Shown here one piece after another: positions 1 to 10,489 of a stretch of DNA of 64,000 nt. The notes beneath the pieces are model-generated. The model was not told the DNA's origin and ran no database searches. It worked only from the letters and a program-made list of their open reading frames with translations. A program made the translations under genes and the position numbers. The DNA comes from Cheiracanthium punctorium (lineage: Eukaryota; Arthropoda; Arachnida; Araneae; Cheiracanthiidae): the NCBI GenBank assembly GCA_038373885.1, contig JAWZYV010000113.1, positions 868,501 to 932,500 on the forward strand, written 5' to 3'. Every line of letters starts with the position of its first letter. Within the stretch, counting starts at the first letter, position 1.

Positions 1-42
1 TTCGTGCATATTATTGTAACATTTTCTAGAAAATTACTGTTA

Positions 43-659
43 TCGCATTAGCGGAATTATATACAGTAGTTAAGTTTACGGTACAATTTTAAAATGAATA
101 CATAAATTCCTGAACTGCACATTTGGATGACACTTACTGGAGCTTAATACCTCAAAAACTAATCAAAGTGATAATACTAAATCCACAATAGTGCATAAAA
201 AGCCTATATTAGAGTTCAACTGACCTTTTCTTTTAACCTTTTCCACTTCAGTTGAACGCTCCGATAAGTTATAATGAACTTTATATTCTTTGATTTAAGG
301 CATAAATGAGGAGAATCTCAATAATTTATACTTTTACATTTACAAAATGAATTGCCCCAGAACTATCCACCGAAACGAAATTGAAGAGAAATCTTTAAAA
401 GCACAGGATAGCAATCTTTAGCGTTCTGCATGAGCATAAAATTTACCGGCTTTATCGAAATGAAAACTGGAGATTGTTTCAATACTAGGGAGATTATTTC
501 ATCGGTGACTGTATATGCAGCTACCATTATTCCACTTAATGACTGAATAATCTCGCATTAGCAGAATTATAGGCGGTAGTTAAGTTAACGACTCAAAATT
601 TTGAATACACAAATTTCTACATTACATAATCGGGTAGCACATGTTGAACCTTAATACCG
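43..659 (+). repeat. diverged direct duplication (43-152 and 553-659)
   Basis: Two direct copies of about 110 bp lie about 510 bp apart. Both open with TCGCATTAGC, continue with GTAGTTAAGTT and end near CTTAATACC, with scattered substitutions and small indels between. The DNA between and just after the copies shows no coding potential. Probably two units of an old dispersed or tandem repeat; the family is not recognised. Confidence 0.6.
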
Positions 660-1920
660 GCTAAAGGCGGACGCAGTTCTGATTGCCATCTAAACGTGTG
701 AGTGTATTGTCTGAAGAGAAATGACCATGGATGGTAATTAACTTGGTTCTCATTATGAATGTAAATTAAATGACGATGATCTAAACGCACATATATTGGA
801 CAATGTTTCCAACGACTTGCGATTACTGTGGAACAACGAGAACCAGTTTTATATTTGTGGCCGAGAGATTTATTATGTAAGCTAATCAGTTTTGCGAGAT
901 ACGGAATAAGCTAATAAAATGTAATGACTTCTTGAGTAAATGTGTAAGAGGGTAGGAACTATGTTTGAAATAGATCGAGTGTTTTGCGCAACGTATACAG
1001 TTGCGATTTTATTTTGCCCGTGTATAGTAATTTTTTGACCGTTAATTAAAGAGTCTGTCAGTTTTATGAAAGGTAAAATATCAAATAGACATACAGAATT
1101 AATGAGTTTAACATGAGATAACTAAAATAATTTCGAGTGACTCGTTATTTAACGGCTTGTAAAATGATTTACTTGTATTTTTTTTAAAAATTGCTGTATA
1201 TTTATTTATTGTGCTAATAATTGTGCGGTACGTTTCATAAAAACACTTTCTCTTCTAAAAGTTTTCTTCATATCAGAGAAAATATGATTAAAAAATGGAA
1301 ATAAAAGTTCTTAAATAATAAATTATTAACATCAGAATTAAACAAAACAAATAACTGGAAATATTTTTTAATATTCAATATTAAGAAATTCTTTAGTGTG
1401 ATTCAAAATTAAATTTTCTATGAAATAGTATATTTGAATTCGAGCAAAAATTTGAGAACATTCGAAAGTAATCGTTTATATCTTAGCAGAGCTAGAATAA
1501 ATTTTCTTGAAATTACTAAAAAAGCGTACTTATCAGATTTGTAATCACATTCATGGGCTGCGTAAACCTTTAAATTTGAATGCTGTGACAAATTCTGGTG
1601 ATATTTTACCATACCGAGACCACTTATCAGTGTAAATATTTCAACTAAACACATTTAGGGATAAGATTTGGGAAACGAAATCACAGGTCATTTAAGATCA
1701 AAGGAAATGCCCAAAACATTTAAATTATTGGCTCAACTTTTACTCTTATTCAAGCTGCCATTATCTTTGATTCGTTTTCCGCTGTAATTTCATCATCACA
1801 GCTATTCAAGCTTTCTTATTATTGGCAATGTAACATTTGATAAATACGTGCCACTGATGTCAATTCATTTAAATCAAAATCATTTAAAAGCGGCAGATTT
1901 TCATTCTCTTTCACCGTAGC
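660..1920. other. unannotated AT-rich sequence
   Basis: No gene, RNA gene or repeat recognised. Only short chance open frames occur (longest about 78 codons). Confidence 0.5.
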
Positions 1921-1925
1921 TGTTG

Positions 1926-1956
1926 CTTATTATTATTATTATTATTATTATTATTA
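1926..1956 (+). repeat. (TTA)n microsatellite
   Basis: About ten uninterrupted TTA/ATT triplets, directly visible. Confidence 0.95.
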
Positions 1957-2104
1957 GCACCAGAGTGCTATTAATTTCAACCTTGCTTTTTGTGTAGACA
2001 CGATTTTGGTACATTTTTCGCATTTGATACAAAAAATCGTCGTGGTAGCTTCATATGCTTAATGATCGCCACCTTGGCGAGAGTCGGGGCGTTCAAGGAG
2101 GAAT

Positions 2105-2390
2105 CAACCCAGAAAGAGAAACACGGCACACTCATGAATTATGATGGACATTCGAAACAATATTTAAAGCGGTGAAGTATAGTTGTAATATACTTGGCAA
2201 CAATTATAAAATAGTAGTAGTTGTTTAAGTAGGCAATTTTAAGATAGATTTCGATTCCAAAGATGGCTTTTATGAAACAAGGAAGAAAAATACGTCACAG
2301 TCATGAATAATGATACACTCTCCAACTGAATGGAATAAGGAAGAAAAATAGGGACGACGTATAAACTATGATACGCTTTTAATATAGAGC
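2105..2390 (+). repeat. weak reiteration of a ~50-bp motif
   Basis: Three diverged copies of a segment beginning with AAGGAAGAAAAATA-like sequence and running to ATGATACNCT lie near 2110, 2277 and 2337. The last two are about 60 bp apart. They look like relics of a minisatellite. The 102-codon minus-strand open frame crossing them resembles no known protein. Confidence 0.35.
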
Positions 2391-2796
2391 ACTTTGGTGC
2401 GTATTTAAAATCTGAAAGTGTTTCAGATTTTCTTCCCTTTTTGTTAATTAGTATTTTCCACATAGTGGCGACTTTTGAATTTCCAACGATTTTAAAAAAT
2501 GCGCTTCCTTTCGTTATTATGGTTGCTTGAAAAATCATAGTGCTCAAAAATCGCCAAGGATAGCTCGCGCAGTAAACAAAATGTTTTGAAATTAGTAAAT
2601 TTTTTTTTTCTATTTTCTGAGTGAAAATATTATCAGAACTTCGTTAATTCCTACTTTACGGTGCTTCTTGACGCGTTTTCCTGTCTCGTTATTAATATTT
2701 ACGTACAATGCAAGAAAGATGTATGCACTGAAGCAAAATGGTTTGTTTCAGTTCCTTTAGGTTTTCCAAATCTTTATCAGGGAAACCATTTTTTTG

Positions 2797-2822
2797 GTTT
2801 GTTTGTTTGTTTGTTTGTTTTT
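2797..2822 (+). repeat. (TTTG)n microsatellite
   Basis: Six or so tandem TTTG units inside a T-rich stretch. Confidence 0.9.
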
Positions 2823-2854
2823 CTCATTTTAGCCTATAAAAGAACTTCCAGAGA

Positions 2855-3015
2855 ACGCATTTTGAAACAATTTTCGAAAAATCTCAAAATCTAATCAAAA
2901 TTTTAGAAAAAGTCCACGCCTACTGTTAAAGTTGAAAAACCCCTATAATGTCACTAAATTCCATTTCATTTGCTGTAGTAATATTTACGTGACGCGCGAA
3001 CAAGAAAAGCGTCAC
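2855..3015 (+). repeat. satellite A, isolated single unit
   Basis: One ~155-bp unit runs from the GAAACAATTTTCGAAAA segment through AAAGTTGA, CCCCTATAATGTCACTAAAT and ATTTCATTTGCTGTAG to ATTTACGTGACGCGCGAAC. The same landmarks recur in order in each unit of the array at 6690-7400, so this is an outlying copy of that satellite about 3.7 kb upstream of it. Confidence 0.75.
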
Positions 3016-3019
3016 GGAC

Positions 3020-4117
3020 AAAATGACAGAGCGACAAACATTTTTGACATTCGTACTGGGTTCCCAGATAATTGAAAGAGACCGAAATCGCAAAATTTTT
3101 TATTCAAAGTAATGTACCGATAAAAGTCTAATTTTATTTATATAAATATAAGTCAAAAAATAGTTCATAATATGTGCCATGTTTCATTTAACAAAAATAT
3201 AAATGTATGGCTGCGGAAACTGATTAATTAAACCGAGTTTCAGCATTTAGCTGCACCATGAGTTGCAAATCTAATAAATAGTGTTTCTCTCCAAGCATGC
3301 ACTCACACCCAATGAAACATAGTACACAATATTACAAGCATATCATATAATTCTTACATAATTAGCACACTGAGTAACCACCTAATGTATTTATTGCCCT
3401 ACTTTAAAGCACACAAAATTTATAAAACGAGAAATCTATTTTCATTGAAAAACATGCACTTTGAGAGAAATAAAACGAGCTCAGGTAAATAAGTACGATT
3501 AACTTTTATATGTGTTACTGCCCCAGAAATGATTAAATAAACATTAATTTATGATGTGGGAGTTACGATCTGCTGAGCAGGAGAGTTATTCATTTAAACC
3601 ATTTCCGCTCGTTGCCTATAAAAGTGTTTCTCCTTCAGAAGAGTGCTGACGCGGTGAAAAAAATGAAATGAACATACTTGATTTTAACGGAATAGGGAAA
3701 ATATTTAATTTGGGCATTGGGGGTTTTATCTAAGTTATCACATTATGCGCTGTAAATAGAATATCTTTACTTAATTGCTTGAGATTCCGAACAGATAACT
3801 GAATAATCCTCAAAAATTACAAATAGCTGAGAATTGAGAATTGGCGGCATAGATGTAAAGCATCGCGAGTTTATTGTATAAAATTCAGTTTATTAAAATA
3901 TTAACTGCAATACAAACGGCGAATTTCCACTTAAATCTCCACAATATTTCAAGAAACACAAGATATAAGTAAACAATACCAACACCAAAAGAGCGATTAA
4001 ATCCGCTTGTTAAGTTTTGTAAAGATGGACTAAATTGCGTGATAAAAATATGAATAAATAACTAAAACACACAGATATAATTTGTCGTTCATATTTGCAA
4101 ATAAAAGGATGCACCCA

Positions 4118-4118
<1 letters not shown>
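3020..4118. other. unannotated AT-rich sequence
   Basis: No gene or repeat recognised. A CTATAAAAG string near 3616 resembles a TATA box but has no open frame downstream. Confidence 0.4.

Positions 4119-4158
<40 letters not shown>
4119..4158 (+). repeat. poly(A) tract, 40 nt
   Basis: Forty uninterrupted A. It may be a retroposon tail or a simple homopolymer; no target duplication or retroposon body was identified upstream. Confidence 0.9.
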
Positions 4159-4160
<2 letters not shown>

Positions 4161-4242
4161 TTCGAAATAATGATATCCTGAAGTGCTGATTAGTAGCTGG
4201 TTGTGCGGTTAAGTTTATCGCAGATTGCTATCTATCAACATA

Positions 4243-5522
4243 GGGTAATTCCGGGAGAGTCGCCGCATCCGGGACAGAAGCCGCACCCCCTGTATTTCTT
4301 GTAATTGTGGACAGATAGCAGTCACACACTCAGTATATGTGTGCAGTGAGATTTCCTTAACAAGTATATAGCAGGAATACCTTTCAATTCTTTAGCTGTA
4401 ACTACACAATCCTTATTTTGAGATAAGGGCATGATTTCACTATCCAAACTTGTAAACACGTTCTGCTTAAGTGTTTTTTTTTTCACGTTAATTACTAAAG
4501 CCATGCGTTATTTTGAAGTCGAAACTAAGTGTAGCACCCGAATAGAATACTGTGTATATGGTTACGCCACTTTATGTTGCTAATACAGGCAACTATGTTA
4601 TGTTATGTATGTACCGTAAAAAAATGGGATACATGCCGCACAACCATTCTGGTATATATTCCGCAGTTTCTTTTGTACGGGATGCCGCTTTTAGTAAAAT
4701 TTTAATTTATTTCTCCTTGTCTTATTTTTTACATTACTGGATTTATATTTCTGGAGTATATTTTCTGTATTTAATTAAGTGTTATTAACCTTTTCTCCTT
4801 TCATTTTCACAGACTCACCAAGTTTGGCATGTTATTAGTCGATAATTGTAATTGTAATAATTCTGCATTTTAACGTCCTGGCTTAAATGAAATATTGTTC
4901 TTAAAAAAACTTTCATAAAAAAACAGATAAATTTTTAATTTGTTTACAGATTTTATTAGAAATTTCCATATTTTTCTAAAAAGAATAAAACAATGTTAAA
5001 ACAAATAAAACAAAACAAACACTAATTTACTCTTTTTTAGCATCTCAAATACTAAATTTATGTTACGTTGTTGATGAAATAAAAATTAAAATTCAATTAG
5101 AAAATAAGTATCTAATTTTAGTAGTGAACTAAATCGGCAGAGTCATATTGATTTAAACCTACTAATGCCTCTCTTTGTATTCATTTACTTTCTTTTTGTT
5201 ATTACATAGGTAATTATAATCCAGATATGAATATTATCTTAATATTTACTTATTATATCATTAAGTTCTTATGACAGGAGCGGCATAACACCCGCAGAAG
5301 AGTGGCGTCTCACCCTGAAGAGCGGAGTCTCATCCGCAATGCAATGTTTTAGAAAAAAATTGCTAAAATATATAAATTATTGTTTAAATATTTTTTAGTA
5401 GCAGTATGCATGTTTTATATTCTCCATTAAATCACCCAGCATTACTTATTTTATGGTAAATGCGCACTGGGATTTTTTACACAAATTCAAAAAAATGTGC
5501 GGCATAAATCCCGGAATTACCC
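4243..5522. mobile_element. TA-flanked TIR transposon 1 (non-autonomous, pogo/Tc1-like)
   Basis: Perfect 14-bp terminal inverted repeats GGGTAATTCCGGGA (4243-4256) and its complement (5509-5522), each flanked by TA, the target duplication used by the Tc1/mariner/pogo superfamily. The TIRs lead into GC-richer subterminal DNA with reiterated GCCGCA/TGCGGC cores (about 4262, 4279, 4635, 4684, 5279 and 5499) and a CATCCGGGACAG segment. Length is 1,280 bp and no transposase ORF is visible: the longest frames (60 and 78 codons) match nothing known. Superfamily assignment rests on the TA duplication alone and is an inference. Confidence 0.75.
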
Positions 5523-5524
5523 TA

Positions 5525-6666
5525 TATGGGTCATTTTCAAAATTGGTTGCCATTTGGAAATTTAAGAAGCAAAAAATAAGTATTTTTTCCATAATCTAAA
5601 AAAAAAACCTTGTTTCTGAACATTAGAGTGTTATTCATACATTTTTTCTTTCATTTAATTTTTTCCGTTTTTCCATTATCAGACTTCTTGAAATATGTCA
5701 TGTCTGTTACGGGACATTTTCTTTGAAATTTTTATACTTATGTTTAGCACAAAATAATGCAAAGTGGTATATTACATAGCGTCCATTTTTCCATATAACA
5801 TAGTCTTTTTCATTTAAAAATAGTTTTCTTTTTTTTTGTAAGTTTTTGTTTGTCATGTCTGTTACCAAATTTGTCTTGTCTGTTACTTAGTATAGTAGCA
5901 GACATGACCGTTATCAGGCATGAGATTTAAAAAAAAAAAAAAAAAAAAAGAAAAACATGAGTCTAAATAATTCCACAAGAACATGAAAAGAGACATTAAT
6001 TTAGACTAAAATACTAATGATCTAAATTAATAAATTGAATTAAAAAATAAATAAATATATTTTATACAAATAATTAAGGTAACAGACTTAAACATACTTA
6101 TCACAAACGTACTTTTGCTTTTATTCAGTCAAATGCCAAAAACTCAAGATGTTTACTTATATTTCATTTTTTATCATATCCTAATGGTAAGCATGTTTTG
6201 CTATTCTCAAATTTCAATTTTTTTGTTTAAAAAGTTTAAAATTATGTATGGTAACAGACATGGCATCAAAGTCCAGACAGCTATATTTAATCATCGAAAG
6301 TCTTGTATTTTTCTTAACACCTTAAAAAACTTTTCATAGTGTAATTTAAATCTTCATAGTGTAATTTAAATCTTACTGCTTTAACAATGTTAAAGCATGT
6401 CAGGACAGAAATTTTAGTTTTTGGGCAGTAATTTGCATAACACATTTTATGTTCTATGATTCAGATTGCTGTTTCAGTATCTTCTCTGCTCATTCTTTCT
6501 AAATTTATTAAATAGTATGTTTTTTAATCAATTGTTTCCGATTGGAAGTTGTCCGATAAAAACCGGGATAGAAAGAAAAATCATTTAAATTTTCTTATAG
6601 CATGTAAAAAAAAATATCTTACACACGAACAGAAAATGGCAACCTTATTCTGAAAAATGACCCATA
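5525..6666. mobile_element. TA-flanked TIR transposon 2 with CATGTCTGTTAC array
   Basis: Inverted termini TATGGGTCATTTTC (from 5525) and its near-complement ending at 6666. The similarity continues inward: TTGGTTGCCATTT on the left pairs with AAATGGCAACC on the right. TA lies on both outer sides (5523-5524, 6667-6668), and the left TA is also the right TA of element 1. Six copies of CATGTCTGTTAC or close variants lie inside in both orientations (about 5699, 5854, 5875, 5899, 6079, 6250). No convincing transposase frame; the 74-codon frame at 6115 is unremarkable. Probably non-autonomous. Confidence 0.75.
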
Positions 6667-6689
6667 TATATTGTTGTTTAAAGCGATTT

Positions 6690-7400
6690 TCGCAAAATCG
6701 CAAAATGTAATCAAAATTTTTAAAAAAATTCACGCCTATAGTTTAAGTTGAGTGACCACCTATAATACCACCAAATTTCATTTCATTCACTTTAGTTGTT
6801 ATGACGTGGTGCACAAAAAGAATATTTACGCAGTTAAAGCATTTCCGGACAATCATAATATAATCAAAATTTTCAAAAAATTCCACTTTATAGTTTAAGT
6901 AGAGTGATCACCTATCATCTCACCAAGTTTTATTTCATTCGCCGTTGTCGTTATTACGTTATGCGCGAACAAAAAATTACGCAGTTTGAAACAATTTTCC
7001 AAAACTCAAAATCTTTAAAAAAATTTCACGTCTATCGTTTGAGAGGCCACATTTCATTTCATTCATTTTAGTGATTATGACGTGATACGCGAAAAAAATA
7101 TTTACGCAGTTTAAAACAATTTTCCTAAAATCTCATAATATAGTTAACATTTTCAAAAAATTCGACTTTATAGTTTAAGTAGAGTGATCATCTATCATCT
7201 CACCAAGTTTCATTTCATTCGCCTTTGTTGTTATTACGTGATACGTGAATAAAAATTTACGGAGCTCGAAACAATTTTTGAAAATCTCAAAATTTGATGA
7301 TTGTTTTGTAATTCGACGTCATAGTATGTAGAGTGATTAACTATCATGTCAACAAATTTCATTCCATTTGCTTGAGTTATTTTTACGTCATTGCATAAAA
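6690..7400 (+). repeat. satellite A array, about five ~150-bp units
   Basis: Diverged tandem units share a fixed order of landmarks: AATCAAAATTTT, a TTCACGCCTATAGTTTAAGT-like stretch, GAGTGATCACCTAT, CACCAAGTTTCATTTCATTC, TTATTACGTGATACG and ATTTACGCAGTTT. The ACGCAG landmark falls near 6828, 6979, 7103 and 7259, giving spacings of about 150 bp with one unit shortened. No coding frame. One outlying unit lies at 2855-3015. Confidence 0.85.
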
Positions 7401-8100
7401 AAATAAATCAGCAACTTTCTCTACTCATTTCTTAGCTGACAATTTCTTAATGACTGGAACATGAAGTGTTAATCACTGGAGCCAAAATTGTTTCCATGGT
7501 GTTAATTACAAGTGTCCACCATGACATCCTATTAAATATAGAGAAAATAGAAATTTCCAATATTCTGTTATAAATTATACCCTACATAAATTTTCAAAGC
7601 TCATTTAAGTTTCGAAAACTAAAATTTCGTTTCTAGATAATTTTAGTAATTAGCAATTACTAGTTAAGGATTATTATTGCTCTTGAAGTGTCAATTATTG
7701 GTGCACTTGCCCTAACACTCCAATCAACATCCAGCGGCTGGATGCTGATTAACTATTATTTGGCTGTACCGTATTTTTACGAGGTTTGTTCAATACATTT
7801 AGTGATTTCGTAAATATATTTAGTGATTTGGGGTTACAGATGATTTTATTGCTTCGTCTCCGATTAACGCTACAAACACAGATTGGTTACAACTCACAAA
7901 TATGATATTTTTCAGAGTAATAATTTATTTTATAAATAATATTGATTGGTTTAAATCAAATAATTTTTTTATTAATAAATGTTACTAAATTCCATTACTT
8001 TACAACCGTGCGAATTCACTATATTATTTGTTATCATTTTCGTATTTACACATTAAAATGCTTGAAAAATGGAATTACTCAATAAAATGTTGGCAAAAAT
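7400..8100. other. unannotated AT-rich sequence
   Basis: No gene recognised. A short palindromic AGCGGCTGGATGCTGATT context near 7730 is the only visible structure. Confidence 0.4.
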
Positions 8101-8119
8101 AAGTTTGTTAGAAAGTTGC

Positions 8120-9020
8120 GAAGAACAGACACTGGTATGTCGTTGCGAAGTCACACAGCAACCATTAGCCACAAAGCAGTCACACAGTGGCTTCACAATG
8201 CTAGTGCCAGTACCATGTAGTACACTTAATACAGGTAACACAGTAGTCACAGGGTGACTTCACTGGGATGTCCCTGGTGATCGGTCATAGAGGTCTGTGC
8301 CGCACGACAATTCGCTGCGGCAGCGTAAAGTCCTCAGAAAACCGGCGGCGGCGCGCCGCGGCGTGGGAAATTTTTTGGAAAAGAGCATGATGAAAAAGGG
8401 TGTATGCGTACACACAGAAACATATATGTAAAAATTGGTGCTAAAATGAGATTCTTTAAGACTAGAATGCAGACTAGAATTTTATATTAAAAATATTTTG
8501 CTTATATGGCACATTCACGATACATTTAGTTATCTATCAGTATACGAATGACATGCATTGCTTTTAAGCATTTTTCCCCACAACTTTCACATGAACCATT
8601 CCAAACCTATAATGATCTTTTGAGGTATAATGCAATGTTTAAACAGTTTTTAAAGCAATCGAATTACGCCATTAACTCAAAAAATTTAAATTGTCAATTG
8701 CCAACTCAAAAAATTTATTGTATCTTTACAAAGTACTAGCGTTAAGAAGTATTCAGAAAATAATAAGCAGTTGTAAGTTTAGGAACAGTTTTTTAAAAAG
8801 TTTTGAGGGCTATTGTACGCAGCGGTGTAAAATCGGCTCGCCGACCTAGACCTCGGCGGCGGCGGCGTTGTAGAAATGCCCGGTGGCTACGCAGACCTCT
8901 AATCGGTCACAAATAAATAATCATAGCGATCACACAGTGGAGTCACATCACCCACAAGTAACAATGTGACTAGTTTGTGACATTCCTGTAACTACTGTAA
9001 CTCTTTTGTGGTCACCTGTG
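8120..9020. repeat. GTCAC-rich dispersed repeat, copy 1 (interrupted)
   Basis: Two halves, about 8120-8287 and 8902-9020, are dense in GTCAC/GTGAC pentamers in both orientations (for example GAAGTCACACAGC, GCAGTCACACAGTGGC, AGTAGTCACAGGGTGACTTC, AATGTGACTAGTTTGTGAC). They are separated by the hAT-type insertion at 8288-8901. Similar pentamer-dense stretches occur at 25,610-25,822 and 27,493-27,620. Opposing short open frames across it reflect the symmetric composition, not genes. The family is not recognised. Confidence 0.6.
8288..8901. mobile_element. hAT-type MITE with 8-bp target duplication
   Basis: Perfect 10-bp termini TAGAGGTCTG and CAGACCTCTA, flanked by identical 8-bp direct repeats ATCGGTCA (8280-8287 and 8902-8909). 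An 8-bp duplication with TA-starting termini is typical of hAT transposons. The ends are strikingly GC-rich for this window (GGCGGCGGCGCGCC on the left, CGGCGGCGGCGGCG on the right). The 614-bp body has no transposase, so it is non-autonomous. It interrupts a GTCAC-rich repeat and is therefore the younger of the two. Confidence 0.88.
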
Positions 9021-9029
9021 CTATTAAGG

Positions 9030-10230
9030 CAATGAGTCAGAAATAACCAAACCTATAAAATGATAAATATTTTAATTAGAAAATATGAGCATGTGTAGAA
9101 TGTTAGTTTTATGAATGTTGATTGTTAGTTTTATGAATGTTAATTCGTATGTGTTTAATTCCATGAGTATGGAATTCGCGCATATGTTCGCTCACAATAC
9201 CCACACATATATTCCATATGATCGGTTACTGAGCTTAACAAAGCTGTGAATATCTGATAAAAGCATTTACGTGTAATAAACTCGTGCATCAGACTGTATG
9301 TATAAGATCAAAAACATCCTGAAAATCTTTTTCCTTTAAAACCTTCAACTACTAAGTTCCATGATATCATTAATCAAATTACTTTTTCCTCCATCTTAGA
9401 GAAGCATATTTTCATTGTGAATAAGATTTTAGAGAAGTGATGTTTCTAATGTCTCAATACTTAAGATTGTTTCGGTGCATTTATCAAATGTTTGGTGTAA
9501 AAGCCAAGTGTCTCCTATTTTGATTAATTTAACGTTGCTGTCGGAGTTATTTGTGAATTAAATATCCCTTAACGCTATGTGAGAGTTAAACTAATGATGC
9601 TTTCCACTTAAAACTAACCATCGCTAATTTAAGATGTACTTTAAACAATTTTGAACTTCACGATAAATTTACGGAGTAACTTAATCATTAAAAACAAACA
9701 TTTGATAGTTGTTTACAGTCACATTATTATTAAGTTAATTACTTTAAATTGCACATCCAAAGCCGAAAATTATAAAGGGAGCGTATTTATATTGTAAATT
9801 TAACATTAGTGTAAGCTAGCATTGAAACTTAGCATTATTTCAGTAAATATCGCTAAGTGTGTACAGTTGTATCTAGGATCATTTCATTGAAATATGCTTA
9901 ACTTTTAAAGTTTCTTGTATAAAATATCTTCTCATCTTTCTTCATTAGCAATTATTGTACTGCTGATATTGTGTAATAACACAGGTGATAGAAAAATGAT
10001 ACAGGATCCTCAAACGTAAAACGTATAAAGCTGGAGAGATTACATCTTACGTCATAGACTATGTCTTTAGGAGGTAGCCTTGCCCCCTCTCTGGAGTTCA
10101 TCTAAATCCTCATCAGGAGTAGAAGCAAACTTCTGGATCGTGGCAGTCCTTATAAACTTTTTATGGACATCGCAAGGTGAAAAAGGTAGAATTCCTTACA
10201 AAAATGCTTGATTTACTGACATCCAATTAA
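9030..10230. other. unannotated AT-rich sequence
   Basis: No gene recognised. A short tandem TGTTAGTTTTATGAATGTT duplication is visible near 9102-9141. Confidence 0.4.
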
Positions 10231-10239
10231 AAAAAAGAA

Positions 10240-10480
10240 TTTCGGGCTGTAGCAGTGCCCAGGCCCTCATGGCCCACCACCTGGCTACGTCCCTGTGATT
10301 AGCGTTAAGGTGGTTTTTGATGAACCTTGAACACAGTGACGGATTTAGAGGTGTGGAGGCCCCTAATTATTTTTCAAAGCACTATGAGGAGAAGTGGGTT
10401 CTTTAACACATAGCCTAAAGGTCCTGAGTTGGATTCCCGGTAGAGGTAGATTTTATTAATATAAAATATAATGCCTACAT
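10240..10480 (+). mobile_element. transposon/SINE remnants
   Basis: A GC-richer patch with phrases typical of degenerate interspersed repeats: CAGTGACGGATTTAGAGG (10,334 onward) resembles the CAGTGGCGGATTA terminus of the hAT-type MITE at 27,305, and GAGTTGGATTCCCGG (about 10,426) resembles a tRNA-type B box. No intact boundaries or target duplication found. Confidence 0.35.
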
Positions 10481-10489
10481 CTTTTCTGG

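Noticed and set aside
3601..3660. TATA-box-like CTATAAAAG with possible promoter
   Set aside because: TATA strings are frequent by chance at this base composition and no gene follows.
8053..8257. Opposing ~62-65 codon frames
   Set aside because: They lie across the GTCAC-rich repeat whose two strands have similar composition; no protein features.
10400..10450. tRNA-like GAGTTGGATTCCCGG
   Set aside because: B-box resemblance only; no cloverleaf.
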